Part shown: positions 36,601 to 45,823 of the stretch, piece by piece
How positions within the stretch are numbered: position 1 is the first letter of the stretch
Layout of the letters: every line of letters begins with the position of its first letter
DNA from: Vagococcus sp. CY52-2
Lineage (GTDB): Bacteria; Bacillota; Bacilli; Lactobacillales; Vagococcaceae
Direction: 5' to 3'
DNA length: 64,000 bases
Assembly (NCBI RefSeq): GCF_022655055.1
Contig: NZ_CP093384.1
Coordinates: forward strand, 1,798,001 to 1,862,000
Translations under genes and position numbers: made by a program
Notes under the pieces: generated by a model
What the model saw: the letters and a program-made list of their open reading frames with translations, nothing else
Told to the model about the DNA's origin: nothing
Databases searched by the model: none

Positions 36601-37917
36601 GTGAAAAACACAAAATCAATAAATCGCACGATAAAAATGTTCATCATTAATACTTTAGTCATTACCCTTGTTTTTATCGGCTTCTATTACATGCGGGGGA
36701 ATAGCCAAATTGCAACTGTGGGAACAACCGCTTTAAACGTTAGAGAGAAGCCTGATGCTTTTTCCACTGTCATTACACAAGTACATAAAGAAGACAAAGT
36801 GACCATTTCTGATCAAAAAAACAACTGGTATAAAATACAGACATCTGATAAAACGGTTGGCTGGGTACCAGATTGGTTACTATTTGATGGAACGAGTGGA
36901 CCATACACTAACCTTAGTGCTTTAATATCTAAACGAAACATCGAACTAAAAAAAGAAAACTCAGAAAATAGTCAAACAATTAAAACGCTAAAAAAGAATG
37001 AGTACGTCAATGCAACCCTTGAGCTAAATGGATGGGTAAGGATTTATAGTGGTGGTGATTATGGCTGGGTACCAAATGATTGCTTAACCATTCAAAAAAA
37101 TCGTCCCAATAAATATAAAGACAATCAATCTCTCCATATTGCAACTACCTCTGCCTTTTTAATGAATGATCATTCAACTTCCAGTAAAAAAGGTAACTTA
37201 TTAAAATATGGCGATTCTCTTACCTATGTATCTGAAACCGAAAATGGTTGGATGAAAGTAAAAACAAAAGATGGAAAAACTGGTTTTCTCAACTCCTGGC
37301 AAGTTACTTCTAGGAAAATATCTAGCAAAGAGGAAAAGCCAGGTATCCCAATGCCAGAATTTACCATTATGTTAGATCCCGGTCATGGTGGGGATGACCC
37401 AGGTGCTCAAACAACAGATGGTATAACATTTGAAAAAGATGTTACATTAAAGACAGCACTAGCTGTGAGAAAAGAATTACAGTCTCATGGATTTAATGTT
37501 TTAATGACTCATGATACAGATAAATTTGTTTCACTAACAGATATTGGAAAAATTAGTTCTTCTAGTCAAGCAAATGCGTTTATTAGTTTCCACTATGATT
37601 CTAGCGCACAACCAAATACTGCTTCTGGAACCACAACTTTTTACAGAAAAGATGGCAGTAAAATGTTAGCTCAATCAATAAATGATAGTATTGCCAATAT
37701 TTTACCATTAGATAACAGAGGTTTTGGAAAACAAGACTACCAAGTTCTAAGAGAAAATTCGAAACCCGCTGTTTTACTTGAATTAGGATATATCAATAAT
37801 GATTTTGATGCTTCTTATATTACGAATAAAAAATACCATCAAAAAATCGGTGAAGCAGTGTATGATGGCCTAATGCATTACATAGAAGAAAAAAGCAGTA
37901 AAGGTGCTGAAAACTAA
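36601..37917 (+). CDS. N-acetylmuramoyl-L-alanine amidase with three SH3b domains
   Basis: A 438-aa cell wall hydrolase. Residues 11-30 form a signal or anchor helix. Three bacterial SH3 repeats follow (about 37-95, 108-164, 178-236), each ending in a GWVP or GFLN type turn, and are wall-targeting modules. The Amidase_3 domain is at 252-432, with zinc ligands His262 (GHGGDDPG), Glu278 and His331 (SFHYD), and the catalytic Glu in LLELGYINN. The start is GTG after GAGGT. A TATAAT lies at about 36560. Confidence 0.92.
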   Translation: MKNTKSINRTIKMFIINTLVITLVFIGFYYMRGNSQIATVGTTALNVREKPDAFSTVITQVHKEDKVTISDQKNNWYKIQTSDKTVGWVPDWLLFDGTSGPYTNLSALISKRNIELKKENSENSQTIKTLKKNEYVNATLELNGWVRIYSGGDYGWVPNDCLTIQKNRPNKYKDNQSLHIATTSAFLMNDHSTSSKKGNLLKYGDSLTYVSETENGWMKVKTKDGKTGFLNSWQVTSRKISSKEEKPGIPMPEFTIMLDPGHGGDDPGAQTTDGITFEKDVTLKTALAVRKELQSHGFNVLMTHDTDKFVSLTDIGKISSSSQANAFISFHYDSSAQPNTASGTTTFYRKDGSKMLAQSINDSIANILPLDNRGFGKQDYQVLRENSKPAVLLELGYINNDFDASYITNKKYHQKIGEAVYDGLMHYIEEKSSKGAEN

Positions 37918-37960
37918 AAAGTATCAACCAACACATGACTCGTTGGTTGATACTTTTTTT
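37915..37960. terminator. Bidirectional terminator between convergent wall-protein genes
   Basis: AAAAAGTATCAACCAAC pairs with GTTGGTTGATACTTTTT around a short loop; T-runs occur on both strands. It ends the amidase gene and the convergent 3D-domain gene. Confidence 0.88.
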
Positions 37961-39050
37961 ATTGAACAGTTACTGTGACTGTTCGTCTTCCCCACTGTAA
38001 ACATTCTGCTACTGTACTAAAATGAACATCAATAATATTGCCTTTAATGGCTCCACCTGTATCTCCAGCAACAGCAAATCCATATCCAGACACTTCTACT
38101 AGTGAGTTTAACGGAATTACACTTGGATCAACTGCAATAACACGAGAGTTTTGTCTTAAATCAATTCCGGTTGCTGTGTAAGGTGTTAATCCAGCTTCAC
38201 TATATGAATAAGCTGTCGATTGCATAGTTAAAACCCGTCCATTACCACTTGACGCTGGTTTATCTGTGGATACAGGTGTTGCGTTGGTAGAATTAGTTAC
38301 TTCTGTCTTATTATTATTTTCTGATTTAGCTATTTCGTTCATTGAAGAAGAATTATTAGTATTTACTTTGGTTGTTTCTTTAGCCTCTTGTGCTTTTTTA
38401 GCCAATTCTTTTTCTTTAGCTGCTTGAGCTTCTTTTATGACACGTTCTTCCGATAACTTTTTCAATGTTGCTTCATTATCAGCCAGTTCTTTTTTTAAAT
38501 CGTTTACTTGTGATTCTAATGCTGCTTTATCTGTTTCTACTTTGGATTGCTTTTCAGATAACATTTGTTGGTCCATCACTAATTCTTCTCTTAATTTTTC
38601 CAACTTTTCCGTATCTGTTTCTAATGTATCAATTTTAGATTTTTCAGCTGTTTGTAAAACTGACATTGCATAAGCACGATTAATAAAATCTGACACACTA
38701 TTAGCGTTTAATAACGTATCAACCATTTTAGTACTTTGTTGATTTGTTTGGATTGTCTTCATACGAGAAGCGATCAATTCTTTGCGTTTATCCATACTAC
38801 GTTTTGTTTTTTCAATTTGCTGTTGTGTAGATAATATTTTAGTTTCAGTATTAACTACCTCTGATTTTAAATTTTCTAAATCTCTATAATTTTTATTTAC
38901 ATTATCAAGTGCACTATCGATTTTTTCACTAATCTCAACACTTTGTTTTTTCACGTCTTCTTCTTTCGTTGCTGCAAATAACGAAACTGGCATGCTTGTT
39001 AGCATGACAAAGCACAATAGACCAGTTATAGTTTTCCTATAATTCAACAA
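37959..39050 (-). CDS. Secreted coiled-coil protein with C-terminal 3D domain
   Basis: A 363-aa exported protein. Signal peptide residues 1-27 (ending LFAAT), a PcsB-like coiled coil (about 30-225), a Ser/Thr/Asn-rich linker, and a C-terminal 3D domain (about 270-363). The three signature Asp residues are in IAVDPSVIPL, VAGDTGG and IIDVHF; this double-psi barrel is shared with MltA-like and Rpf-like murein enzymes. A role in peptidoglycan cleavage is likely. The start is TTG after AAAGGTG. Confidence 0.87.
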   Translation of the reverse strand: MLNYRKTITGLLCFVMLTSMPVSLFAATKEEDVKKQSVEISEKIDSALDNVNKNYRDLENLKSEVVNTETKILSTQQQIEKTKRSMDKRKELIASRMKTIQTNQQSTKMVDTLLNANSVSDFINRAYAMSVLQTAEKSKIDTLETDTEKLEKLREELVMDQQMLSEKQSKVETDKAALESQVNDLKKELADNEATLKKLSEERVIKEAQAAKEKELAKKAQEAKETTKVNTNNSSSMNEIAKSENNNKTEVTNSTNATPVSTDKPASSGNGRVLTMQSTAYSYSEAGLTPYTATGIDLRQNSRVIAVDPSVIPLNSLVEVSGYGFAVAGDTGGAIKGNIIDVHFSTVAECLQWGRRTVTVTVQ

Positions 39051-39196
39051 TCGCCAACACCTTTCAATTAATAACGTTCACTTTTTATCTTTCCCAATTA
39101 TACAAGAATGGCTCTTGCTTAATATGACATTCTCTTTACAAATTATTACAAATTAGGGTATTGTATTATATAAATGTAATAGTAAGGAGTGGTTTG

Positions 39197-39673
39197 ATGA
39201 CAAATATATACTTTGCTAGTCCCTTATTCTCAACAATGGAAAAAAATTACAACGAGTGGCTTGTAAAACAAATCAGAGAATCTTACAAAGAGGTTTCTGT
39301 GTATTTACCTCAAGAGCAAATGGAGATAAATGATAAAAATAGTTATGCTGACTCAAAAATGATTGCAACTTATGATACAAATGCTCTATTAAATAGCGAT
39401 TTAATGATTGCTGTTCTTGATGGTCAAAGCATAGATGTTGGTGTAGCAACAGAAATCGGCGTGGCTTATCAAGCTGGCGTCCCAATAATCGGTTTGTTCA
39501 CAGACAGTAGACAACAAGGTGCTGATAATCAGCAAAAAATAACAGCATTGCAAGATGTAGCAGAGTCTCAATTCCCTTATGTTAACCTTTACACGATTGG
39601 GTTAATTAAACTAAATGGCGTCGTGGTTAATTCTGAAGAATTGTTATTAAAAACGATCGCCACATACATCTAA
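39197..39673 (+). CDS. Nucleoside 2-deoxyribosyltransferase
   Basis: A 158-aa enzyme that moves deoxyribose between bases in nucleoside salvage. The ATG at 39197 has AAGGAGT six bases upstream and begins MTNIYFASPLFS, the family N-terminus; an earlier start at 39161 has no site. SDLMIAVLDG and VGVATEIGVAYQAGVPIIGLFTD carry the Asp and the catalytic Glu. It is monocistronic, followed by a hairpin (AGCGAGCATC with GATGTTCGCT) that lacks a T-run. Confidence 0.9.
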   Translation: MTNIYFASPLFSTMEKNYNEWLVKQIRESYKEVSVYLPQEQMEINDKNSYADSKMIATYDTNALLNSDLMIAVLDGQSIDVGVATEIGVAYQAGVPIIGLFTDSRQQGADNQQKITALQDVAESQFPYVNLYTIGLIKLNGVVVNSEELLLKTIATYI

Positions 39674-39757
39674 TTTAGCGAGCATCTTTTACCGTATTTG
39701 GTTATAGGATGTTCGCTAAAATCATGTTAACCTAATTAAAGAAAGGAAGTGCTCAAC

Positions 39758-41467
39758 TTGTCTGTATTTTCTTATGCTAAAAAATATAAAAAACAATTAA
39801 TACTTGGCCCTGCTTTTAAATTGATGGAAGCAATCTTCGAATTAACACTCCCACTATTTATGGCTTATTTAATTGATTCAGGGATTCGAGAACAAAACAT
39901 ATCGGTTGTCTACGCTGCTACTTTATACATGTTAGGTTTGTCTATACTTGGGCTTTTATGCGTCCTAGTTTGCCAATATTATGCAGCTGTTGCGTCTCAA
40001 GGTTTTGGAACAGAATTACGTTTAGCTGTTGTAAAAAAAATCACACAATTTTCTCATACTGAAATTGATGAATTTGGACCTGACACATTTTTAACTAGAA
40101 CCATTAACGACGTCAATCAATTACAACTAGCGTTAGCCATGCTCATCCGTCTAGTTATTCGTGCACCATTCCTTAGTATTGGCTCTATCGTCATGGCCTT
40201 TACCATCAATACATCAATGGGATTTATTTTCTTGTTAACTGTTCCTATTTTTTCATTTATTCTATACATTTTAATGAGCAAAACAGTACCAAAATACCAA
40301 CAAGTGTTATCATCTATTGATGAATTAAATACTGTTACTAGCGAACAACTTACCGGTGTCAAAGTTATTCGTGCCTTTGCCAATGAAAAAAAAATGGAAG
40401 ATAAATCAGCTGAGGTCAGCGAAAAGTTAGCCAATCGCTACATTGATATGACAAAACTATCTGCTCTTATGTCTCCCCTAACCTTGTTTATGACAAATAT
40501 GATTATTGCTCTAATCTTATGGGTTGGTGATATTAATGTATCTGTCGGACAACTTCAAACAGGAGATATTGTAGCTTTAATCAACTACATGCTACAACTG
40601 CTAGCTGCCTTAATTGTTGTAGCAAATTTAGTGACCATTTTCGTACGAGCTTTTTCAGCTAAAAAACGGGTCGAGGAAATACTTAATACAACACCGAAAG
40701 TTCAAACACAACCTCTAGATAAAGTATTACCATTTGAATCAGAAAACACGTTATCTTTTCAAGGTGTATCCTTTCATTACCCTAGTTCATCTCAAGACGT
40801 GTTAAGAAAGATTCAATTCGATTTAAAAAAAGGGACACAACTTGGGATTGTTGGACCTACCGGATGTGGTAAGACAACGTTAATTGAATTAATTCAAAAA
40901 TTTTATCTTCCAACTGACGGGACTATTCTCTTAGATAATATGAACCTACTTGATTTAACCTCAGGAGAAGTCATACATTCTATCGGTTATGTATCACAAA
41001 AAAGTGTCATTTTTTCAGGAACGATTGAGAGTAACTTAAAAATGGGATTCCCAAATGCAACGGAAAAAGATTGTTGGAGAGCACTAGAGTGGGCTGACTG
41101 TTTAGAGTTCGTTGATGACTTAAGTATGCCAACTGCTGAAAACGGGACAAATTTTTCAGGAGGCCAAAGACAACGTTTGGCAATTGCCAGAGCGTTGATT
41201 TCTCAACCAAGTATTCTAATTTTAGATGATGCTTTAAGTGCTTTAGATTATAAAACGGATTTAGCTATTCGACAAACGTTAGCAAGACTTGATTTTATCA
41301 AAAATAGCATTATCGTGTCGCAACGCATCTCTTCTGTTAAAGAAGCAGACCATTTACTAGTCTTAAATCAAGGTGAAATAGTCGCTCAAGGAACGCATCA
41401 AAACTTGATGAAGCAATCACAATTTTACCAACAAATTGTGACATCTCAAGAAAAGGGGGATAACTAA
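39758..41467 (+). CDS. Heterodimeric ABC exporter, subunit 1 (degenerate Walker B)
   Basis: A 569-aa half-transporter: six-helix exporter domain (about 10-310), then an ATPase with GPTGCGKTT, FSGGQRQRLAIARAL and LILDDALSALD. The Walker B catalytic Glu is replaced by Asp, as in the degenerate site of heterodimers such as BmrC/BmrD. I chose TTG at 39758, eight bases after AAAGGAAG; the GTG at 39749 overlaps that RBS. It is followed at once by subunit 2. Drug efflux is the likely role. Confidence 0.9.
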   Translation: MSVFSYAKKYKKQLILGPAFKLMEAIFELTLPLFMAYLIDSGIREQNISVVYAATLYMLGLSILGLLCVLVCQYYAAVASQGFGTELRLAVVKKITQFSHTEIDEFGPDTFLTRTINDVNQLQLALAMLIRLVIRAPFLSIGSIVMAFTINTSMGFIFLLTVPIFSFILYILMSKTVPKYQQVLSSIDELNTVTSEQLTGVKVIRAFANEKKMEDKSAEVSEKLANRYIDMTKLSALMSPLTLFMTNMIIALILWVGDINVSVGQLQTGDIVALINYMLQLLAALIVVANLVTIFVRAFSAKKRVEEILNTTPKVQTQPLDKVLPFESENTLSFQGVSFHYPSSSQDVLRKIQFDLKKGTQLGIVGPTGCGKTTLIELIQKFYLPTDGTILLDNMNLLDLTSGEVIHSIGYVSQKSVIFSGTIESNLKMGFPNATEKDCWRALEWADCLEFVDDLSMPTAENGTNFSGGQRQRLAIARALISQPSILILDDALSALDYKTDLAIRQTLARLDFIKNSIIVSQRISSVKEADHLLVLNQGEIVAQGTHQNLMKQSQFYQQIVTSQEKGDN

Positions 41468-43201
41468 ATGTTTAAACAAACACTTTCAACTTTCTCTCCT
41501 TATCTAAAACCTTTCAAAAAAGCGATTATCTTAAATGCTTGTTTGAGTTTTCTGTACGGCCTGAGTAGTGTATTGGTCACCATGTATATTGGTAAAGCAA
41601 TTGATAGTATGACGCTATCATCTAAGACGGGGTTAGTAACACAGATTTTTCTCATTATCGTTTTGACTTGTCTAGCGGCGAGTAGTTTTTATTTCTTACA
41701 GCGAATCAGTCAGCATATCGCCTATACTTCTATGAAGGAAGTAAGAAAAAAAGGATACCATAAGCTAAATAAATTACCGATAAATTATTTTGATACACAT
41801 TCACATGGTGACACGATGAACCGATTTAGTACGGATTTAGATTATATTTCAGAAGCTCTACTGGCTTTATTTAATCAACTATTTCCAAGCATAACGATTA
41901 TCATCGTGGCACTGGGTATTATGCTATCTTTAAACGTTATATTAACTGGTGTAATTCTCTTGATAACAGCAGGTATGTTTTTAGTTAATGTGATGATAGC
42001 AAAAAAAGGACAGCGATATTTCAACGCACAACAGCAATTACTGGGAAAAATGTCTGGCTATATCAATGAACAATTTAGCCATTTAAAAACGATTAAGTCT
42101 TATGAATATGAAGAAACCGTTATTCAACAATTTCAAGACATGAATCTTGAATTGCAACAAACTGGGCAACAAGCACAATTCATTTCTTCTCTGACAAATC
42201 CTTTATCTCGTTTTATCGATCACATGGGCTATTTATTAATTGGTTTAGTGAGTGGGCTACTTATTATTAATATTTCATTACCATTATCTTTAGGAATGCT
42301 ATCTAGTTTTATTATTTATTCAGGACAGTTTTCAAAACCGTTAATTGAACTATCAAGTATCACAACACAACTTCAAACAGCTTTTTCGAGTATTAAACGT
42401 ATCAACGACTTACTAGATGAACCAGAAGAAGAAACATACGTCAAAAAACTAACCCATCCTTTCACACCTATTGGTAATGTGTCCTTTTCGCATGTGTACT
42501 TCTCATATGATCCAGCATCACCATTAATTGAAGATTTCAATTTAACTGTTAAACAGGGACAAACAGTGGCAATTGTAGGGAAAACAGGAGCAGGTAAATC
42601 TACCTTAGTTAATCTTTTAATGAATTTTTATCCGTTAGATAAAGGCGTTATTACGATTGATTCCGTGCCAATCACTGATATACCAAAAGATGAATTGCGA
42701 CGCTCATTTGGAATGGTGTTACAAGAAACTTGGTTATTCCAAGGTACTATTTGGGACAATCTAACGTTTGGTAACACACAAGCAACAAAACAAGATGTGA
42801 TAAAAGCCTGTGAAGAAGCAAATATCTATCACTTTATTCAACAATTGCCTCATGGATTTGATACGATGATTGGGCAATCAGGTGTGTTGTTATCTGAAGG
42901 ACAAAAACAATTATTTACGATTGCGAGAACGATGATTAGTAAACCTCCTATGCTTATACTAGATGAGGCCACAAGTTCTATTGATACCTTGACAGAACAA
43001 CATATCCAAACAGCTTTTGATAACATGATGTCAGGAAAAACTAGTTTTATCATCGCTCATCGTCTATCAACAATTAAAAAAGCCGATATTATTCTTGTGA
43101 TGGATAAAGGAAAAATCATCGAGACAGGAACTCACGACTCCTTATTAAAAAACAAAGATGGTGCTTATTCTAGTCTCTACCACTCACAATTTAGTCATTA
43201 A
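41468..43201 (+). CDS. Heterodimeric ABC exporter, subunit 2 (LSEGQ signature)
   Basis: A 577-aa half-transporter with six membrane helices and an ATPase with GKTGAGKST, LSEGQKQLFTIARTM and LILDEATSSID. Its Walker B Glu is intact, but the ABC signature is LSEGQ instead of LSGGQ. That is the mirror defect to subunit 1, so the pair forms one active and one degenerate ATP site. The ATG directly follows the previous stop, with AAAGGGGG upstream. A hairpin with T-run follows. Confidence 0.92.
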   Translation: MFKQTLSTFSPYLKPFKKAIILNACLSFLYGLSSVLVTMYIGKAIDSMTLSSKTGLVTQIFLIIVLTCLAASSFYFLQRISQHIAYTSMKEVRKKGYHKLNKLPINYFDTHSHGDTMNRFSTDLDYISEALLALFNQLFPSITIIIVALGIMLSLNVILTGVILLITAGMFLVNVMIAKKGQRYFNAQQQLLGKMSGYINEQFSHLKTIKSYEYEETVIQQFQDMNLELQQTGQQAQFISSLTNPLSRFIDHMGYLLIGLVSGLLIINISLPLSLGMLSSFIIYSGQFSKPLIELSSITTQLQTAFSSIKRINDLLDEPEEETYVKKLTHPFTPIGNVSFSHVYFSYDPASPLIEDFNLTVKQGQTVAIVGKTGAGKSTLVNLLMNFYPLDKGVITIDSVPITDIPKDELRRSFGMVLQETWLFQGTIWDNLTFGNTQATKQDVIKACEEANIYHFIQQLPHGFDTMIGQSGVLLSEGQKQLFTIARTMISKPPMLILDEATSSIDTLTEQHIQTAFDNMMSGKTSFIIAHRLSTIKKADIILVMDKGKIIETGTHDSLLKNKDGAYSSLYHSQFSH

Positions 43202-43207
43202 CAAACT

Positions 43208-43270
43208 AAAAAACTCACTCTAGCTAATTGCTTACTACTTAACAATTAAACTAGAATGAGTTTTTTTATT
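43208..43270. terminator. Terminator after the ABC exporter pair
   Basis: AAACTCACTCTAG and CTAGAATGAGTTT form an imperfect long-loop stem, with a T-run on the plus strand and an A/T-rich end on the minus strand where the convergent gene stops. Confidence 0.6.
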
Positions 43271-43757
43271 TTACTATATTAACTTTTGCTTCAATTTTTT
43301 TTACTGAATCAAGTGCCAACATTAAGCCTATTGTTTCTGGTTCGCTTGATTTTTCAAAAACAGTGATTTCATAAGCATCGCCTAATCCTGTCCAACGATT
43401 ACGAACTTTTGATACTTTACGATAACCTGACATGATGTCAAAGTCCATTGACCACCAATCATCGTATACTTCTAAATCATCACTTGTTATTTGAAATGAC
43501 ATTTTTGAGATTGACTCGGATTGTTCTACAGTAAATGCAATACGCTCATCAACTACAACATCTAAACATGGAAAAGTTGATCCAATATGTTTTTCAACAC
43601 GAACAACTTCTTCTTGTTTGTTATTATATACACTATAACAAGCTAATCCATTATCATCAAAACACTCGATTGTATAAACTTTATCTCCTTCTCTTGTGAT
43701 GATTTCTCTTTTGTTTTCATTAGTATAATCTTCTTTTAACATAAATAGTTGACGCAT
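43266..43757 (-). CDS. LURP-one-related (YxjI-like) protein
   Basis: A 163-aa soluble protein resembling the LOR/YxjI fold (tubby-like beta-barrel): it begins MRQLFMLKEDYT and has alternating strand pattern with FQITSDDLEVYDDWWSMDFDI and RNRWTGLGDAYEITVFE. The ATG at 43757 has AGAGGTG upstream; an open extension to 43841 is rejected. The family has no established function in bacteria. It follows the YjjG-type gene on the same strand. Confidence 0.78.
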   Translation of the reverse strand: MRQLFMLKEDYTNENKREIITREGDKVYTIECFDDNGLACYSVYNNKQEEVVRVEKHIGSTFPCLDVVVDERIAFTVEQSESISKMSFQITSDDLEVYDDWWSMDFDIMSGYRKVSKVRNRWTGLGDAYEITVFEKSSEPETIGLMLALDSVKKIEAKVNIVK

Positions 43758-43831
43758 AAACGCACACCTCTTTAATCTTTTATTATACCAATCAAACAAT
43801 TCCCCATACCTAACTGTTACCCTTTTTTGAG

Positions 43832-44512
43832 TCAAACACATTCCAAAATTTCTGATAAGTTATCTACTTTTTTTGTGTAGGTTTTATCTGACGTCTCAGC
43901 TCCATTACTAAACCATATAGAATCAATTCCGACACGATTTGCCCCTTCAATATCTGATGATAAACTATCACCAATCATCACAACTTTTGATAAATCTGTT
44001 ATTCTAGCATCATTAAAAATATAATCAAAAAAACGAACATCAGGTTTTTCAAATCCAACTTCCTCGGAAATATATAATCCATCAAATAAATCTGTCATAT
44101 TTGCACTAGCTAGACGTTTGCGTTGTGTCTGACCAACACCATTTGTTCCAGCAAAAATGGTATACCCTTTCGATTTTAATTGGGTTAATAAACTCATTGC
44201 CCCATTCATGACATCATTTCTCTCTTCAAGAAAACCTCGATACTGTTTATCAACTAATACACCATCAACAACAATATTATTTGCTAAAAAGAATCGTTTA
44301 AAACGCTCCTTTAAAACAACTGCTTTACTGATTTTACCATCTTCTAACTGCTCCCACAAGTCATGATTGATTTCTTTGTATTGATTAAATGTGTTTTCAT
44401 TAAAAACAACACCATAAGTAGCAAATACTTTTTGTAATGCGTCATACTCTGAACGGCTAAAATCGAGCAACGTATTATCTATATCAAATATAATATATTG
44501 GTATTTTTTCAT
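43832..44512 (-). CDS. YjjG family noncanonical pyrimidine nucleotidase (HAD)
   Basis: A 226-aa HAD hydrolase. Motif I is FDIDNTLLDF, motif II GTNGVGQTQ, motif III EEVGFEKPD, motif IV MIGDSLSSDIEGA. The YjjG subfamily dephosphorylates modified dUMP/dTMP analogues and cleans nucleotide pools. The ATG at 44512 has AAAGGAGGG upstream; the 33-codon open extension is not supported. Placed between folT and the LOR gene. Confidence 0.88.
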   Translation of the reverse strand: MKKYQYIIFDIDNTLLDFSRSEYDALQKVFATYGVVFNENTFNQYKEINHDLWEQLEDGKISKAVVLKERFKRFFLANNIVVDGVLVDKQYRGFLEERNDVMNGAMSLLTQLKSKGYTIFAGTNGVGQTQRKRLASANMTDLFDGLYISEEVGFEKPDVRFFDYIFNDARITDLSKVVMIGDSLSSDIEGANRVGIDSIWFSNGAETSDKTYTKKVDNLSEILECV

Positions 44513-44552
44513 GTATACCCTCCTTTTTTCTATATATGATACTTTATAACAT

Positions 44553-44589
44553 AAAAAAAAGCAGTGTGTCCATATACACTCTGCTTTTT
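44553..44589. terminator. Terminator after folT
   Basis: AAAGCAGAGTGTA pairs with an ACACACTGCTTT arm around TATGG on the minus strand and is followed by eight T residues. Confidence 0.85.
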
Positions 44590-44600
44590 GTATGATTTTT

Positions 44601-45125
44601 TTATGAAGCAAATTTAACTAATTGCTTTTGTATAACTTTGACATTAGCTAACCAATAAGTCCCGATAACATGAATCACTAATAAAATCAGTGAACTCACA
44701 ACACGACTTGGAATATTGGCAACAATTCCTGGACCATACATTAAATATAGCCAAAATGTGTTCATCCCTAAATTTACCACAATTGTCACAATCACATTGA
44801 CTGTGATAATTCGTTTTAGCGTCATCTCTTTTTTATAATAGAATAATCCATATAAAAAGGCTGATAAAAAAGCTGACAACGTAAAACCTGGAAAAAATCC
44901 TGCTGTTACTGGAAATAGAGTGATTCCAATAAAATCAGCTAAGGCATTTCCTATTCCTGCCACAAGTGGCGAGAACATCATACACATCAACACAACCGCA
45001 ATAAACGTAAAACTAATACGAACAAACGGTGTTTGAATTGAAATAAATCGTGTTAACACGATTTGCAACCCCATTAATACTCCCATCAATGCAATTGACT
45101 TTGGCGTAAAATCATTTTTGCTCAT
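44601..45125 (-). CDS. folT: ECF transporter S component, folate (FolT)
   Basis: A 174-aa membrane protein with six helices. The folate-type S signature is clear: TRFISIQTPFVRISFTFI and the GFFPGFTLSAFLSAFLYGLFYY region. It binds folates outside and needs the shared ECF module, not found in this window. RBS AGGAG is eight bases upstream. A THF riboswitch lies in the leader, which confirms the substrate class. Confidence 0.9.
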   Translation of the reverse strand: MSKNDFTPKSIALMGVLMGLQIVLTRFISIQTPFVRISFTFIAVVLMCMMFSPLVAGIGNALADFIGITLFPVTAGFFPGFTLSAFLSAFLYGLFYYKKEMTLKRIITVNVIVTIVVNLGMNTFWLYLMYGPGIVANIPSRVVSSLILLVIHVIGTYWLANVKVIQKQLVKFAS

Positions 45126-45145
45126 CCTAGCATCTCCTTTTATTT

Positions 45146-45266
45146 AGAGTTGCTACATCCATTATGCAGCGAATGCAGAAATAAGGCCGCAAGTACACCA
45201 CTTGTACTTTTCGTCCACTAAGCAACATCCCATCCTAGTAGCACTTGACGCTATATTTCCTACTCT
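45146..45266 (-). promoter_or_regulatory. THF riboswitch upstream of folT
   Basis: The minus strand has the THF pattern: AGAGTAG at the 5' end closing on CAACTCT at the 3' end, with GCGTCAAGTGC, GGATGGGATGTTGC, GGACGAAAAG and GCGGCC between them. Ligand binding is expected to lower folT expression, most likely at translation, since the RBS AGGAG follows within 15 bases and no terminator is seen. Confidence 0.82.
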
Positions 45267-45286
45267 GTTATTTGTTTTACATTCGT

Positions 45287-45314
45287 ACTATATCATAATG
45301 GAAAAAAATTACAA
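45287..45314 (-). promoter_or_regulatory. folT promoter
   Basis: TTGTAA (45309-45314) and TATAGT (45287-45292) with a 16-base spacer on the minus strand, about 20 bases before the riboswitch. Confidence 0.55.
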
Positions 45315-45329
45315 TAAAGACTATCCCAG

Positions 45330-45707
45330 TCAAATTTTCGCCAAATTCTCTAATTCTTTAAAAAGTAGCACGGCTGTACTTTTATTTGTTGCTAGAGGGA
45401 TTTCATAGACATCACTTAGACGAATCAACGCAGTCACGTCTGGTTCATGTGGTTGGGCTGTTAACGGATCTCTTAGAAAAATGATCATATCCATCTCTCC
45501 TTCTGAAACACGTGCGCCTATCTGTTGGTCTCCCCCTAGAGGTCCTGATTTAAATCGATGAACATTTAATTTCGTTGCTTCTTGAATACGAAGTCCTGTT
45601 GTCCCTGTGGCAAATAATTCATGTATACTTAATACTTCCTCGAATTTTTTTGTTAATTCGACCATCTCTTTTTTCTTTTTATCGTGTGCTATCAGTGCTA
45701 TTTTCAT
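45330..45707 (-). CDS. mgsA: Methylglyoxal synthase
   Basis: MgsA converts dihydroxyacetone phosphate to methylglyoxal when phosphate is low, bypassing lower glycolysis. The 125-aa protein has [26 protein letters not shown] and [12 protein letters not shown], which are the family core, with catalytic Asp and His residues in the later [23 protein letters not shown] site precedes the ATG. It shares a divergent promoter region with the sugar ATPase gene. Confidence 0.95.
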   Translation of the reverse strand: MKIALIAHDKKKKEMVELTKKFEEVLSIHELFATGTTGLRIQEATKLNVHRFKSGPLGGDQQIGARVSEGEMDMIIFLRDPLTAQPHEPDVTALIRLSDVYEIPLATNKSTAVLLFKELENLAKI

Positions 45708-45757
45708 CTTTTTCTCTCCCTTTCGTCATATTGCCCAAAAATATAGGCATGTTTACA

Positions 45758-45787
45758 TTGTAAGCGTATCACTAAATTCATTATACT
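45758..45787 (+). promoter_or_regulatory. msmK-type gene promoter (overlaps divergent mgsA promoter)
   Basis: TTGTAA (45758-45763) and TATACT (45782-45787) with an 18-base spacer on the plus strand. The same DNA reads TATAAT near its end on the minus strand and may serve mgsA. The TGTAAGCG at the -35 resembles a cre half-site but the right half does not fit. Confidence 0.5.
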
Positions 45788-45823
45788 GTATTTAATAAAA
45801 CAAATGAAAGAAGGAAGTACACT

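Noticed and set aside
39672-39722. Terminator after the deoxyribosyltransferase gene
   Set aside because: AGCGAGCATC and GATGTTCGCT form a stem, but no T-run follows on the plus strand, so I do not call it a terminator.
45758-45775. cre site at the msmK-type promoter
   Set aside because: TGTAAGCG fits the left half of a cre box, but the right half is one base short and does not match.
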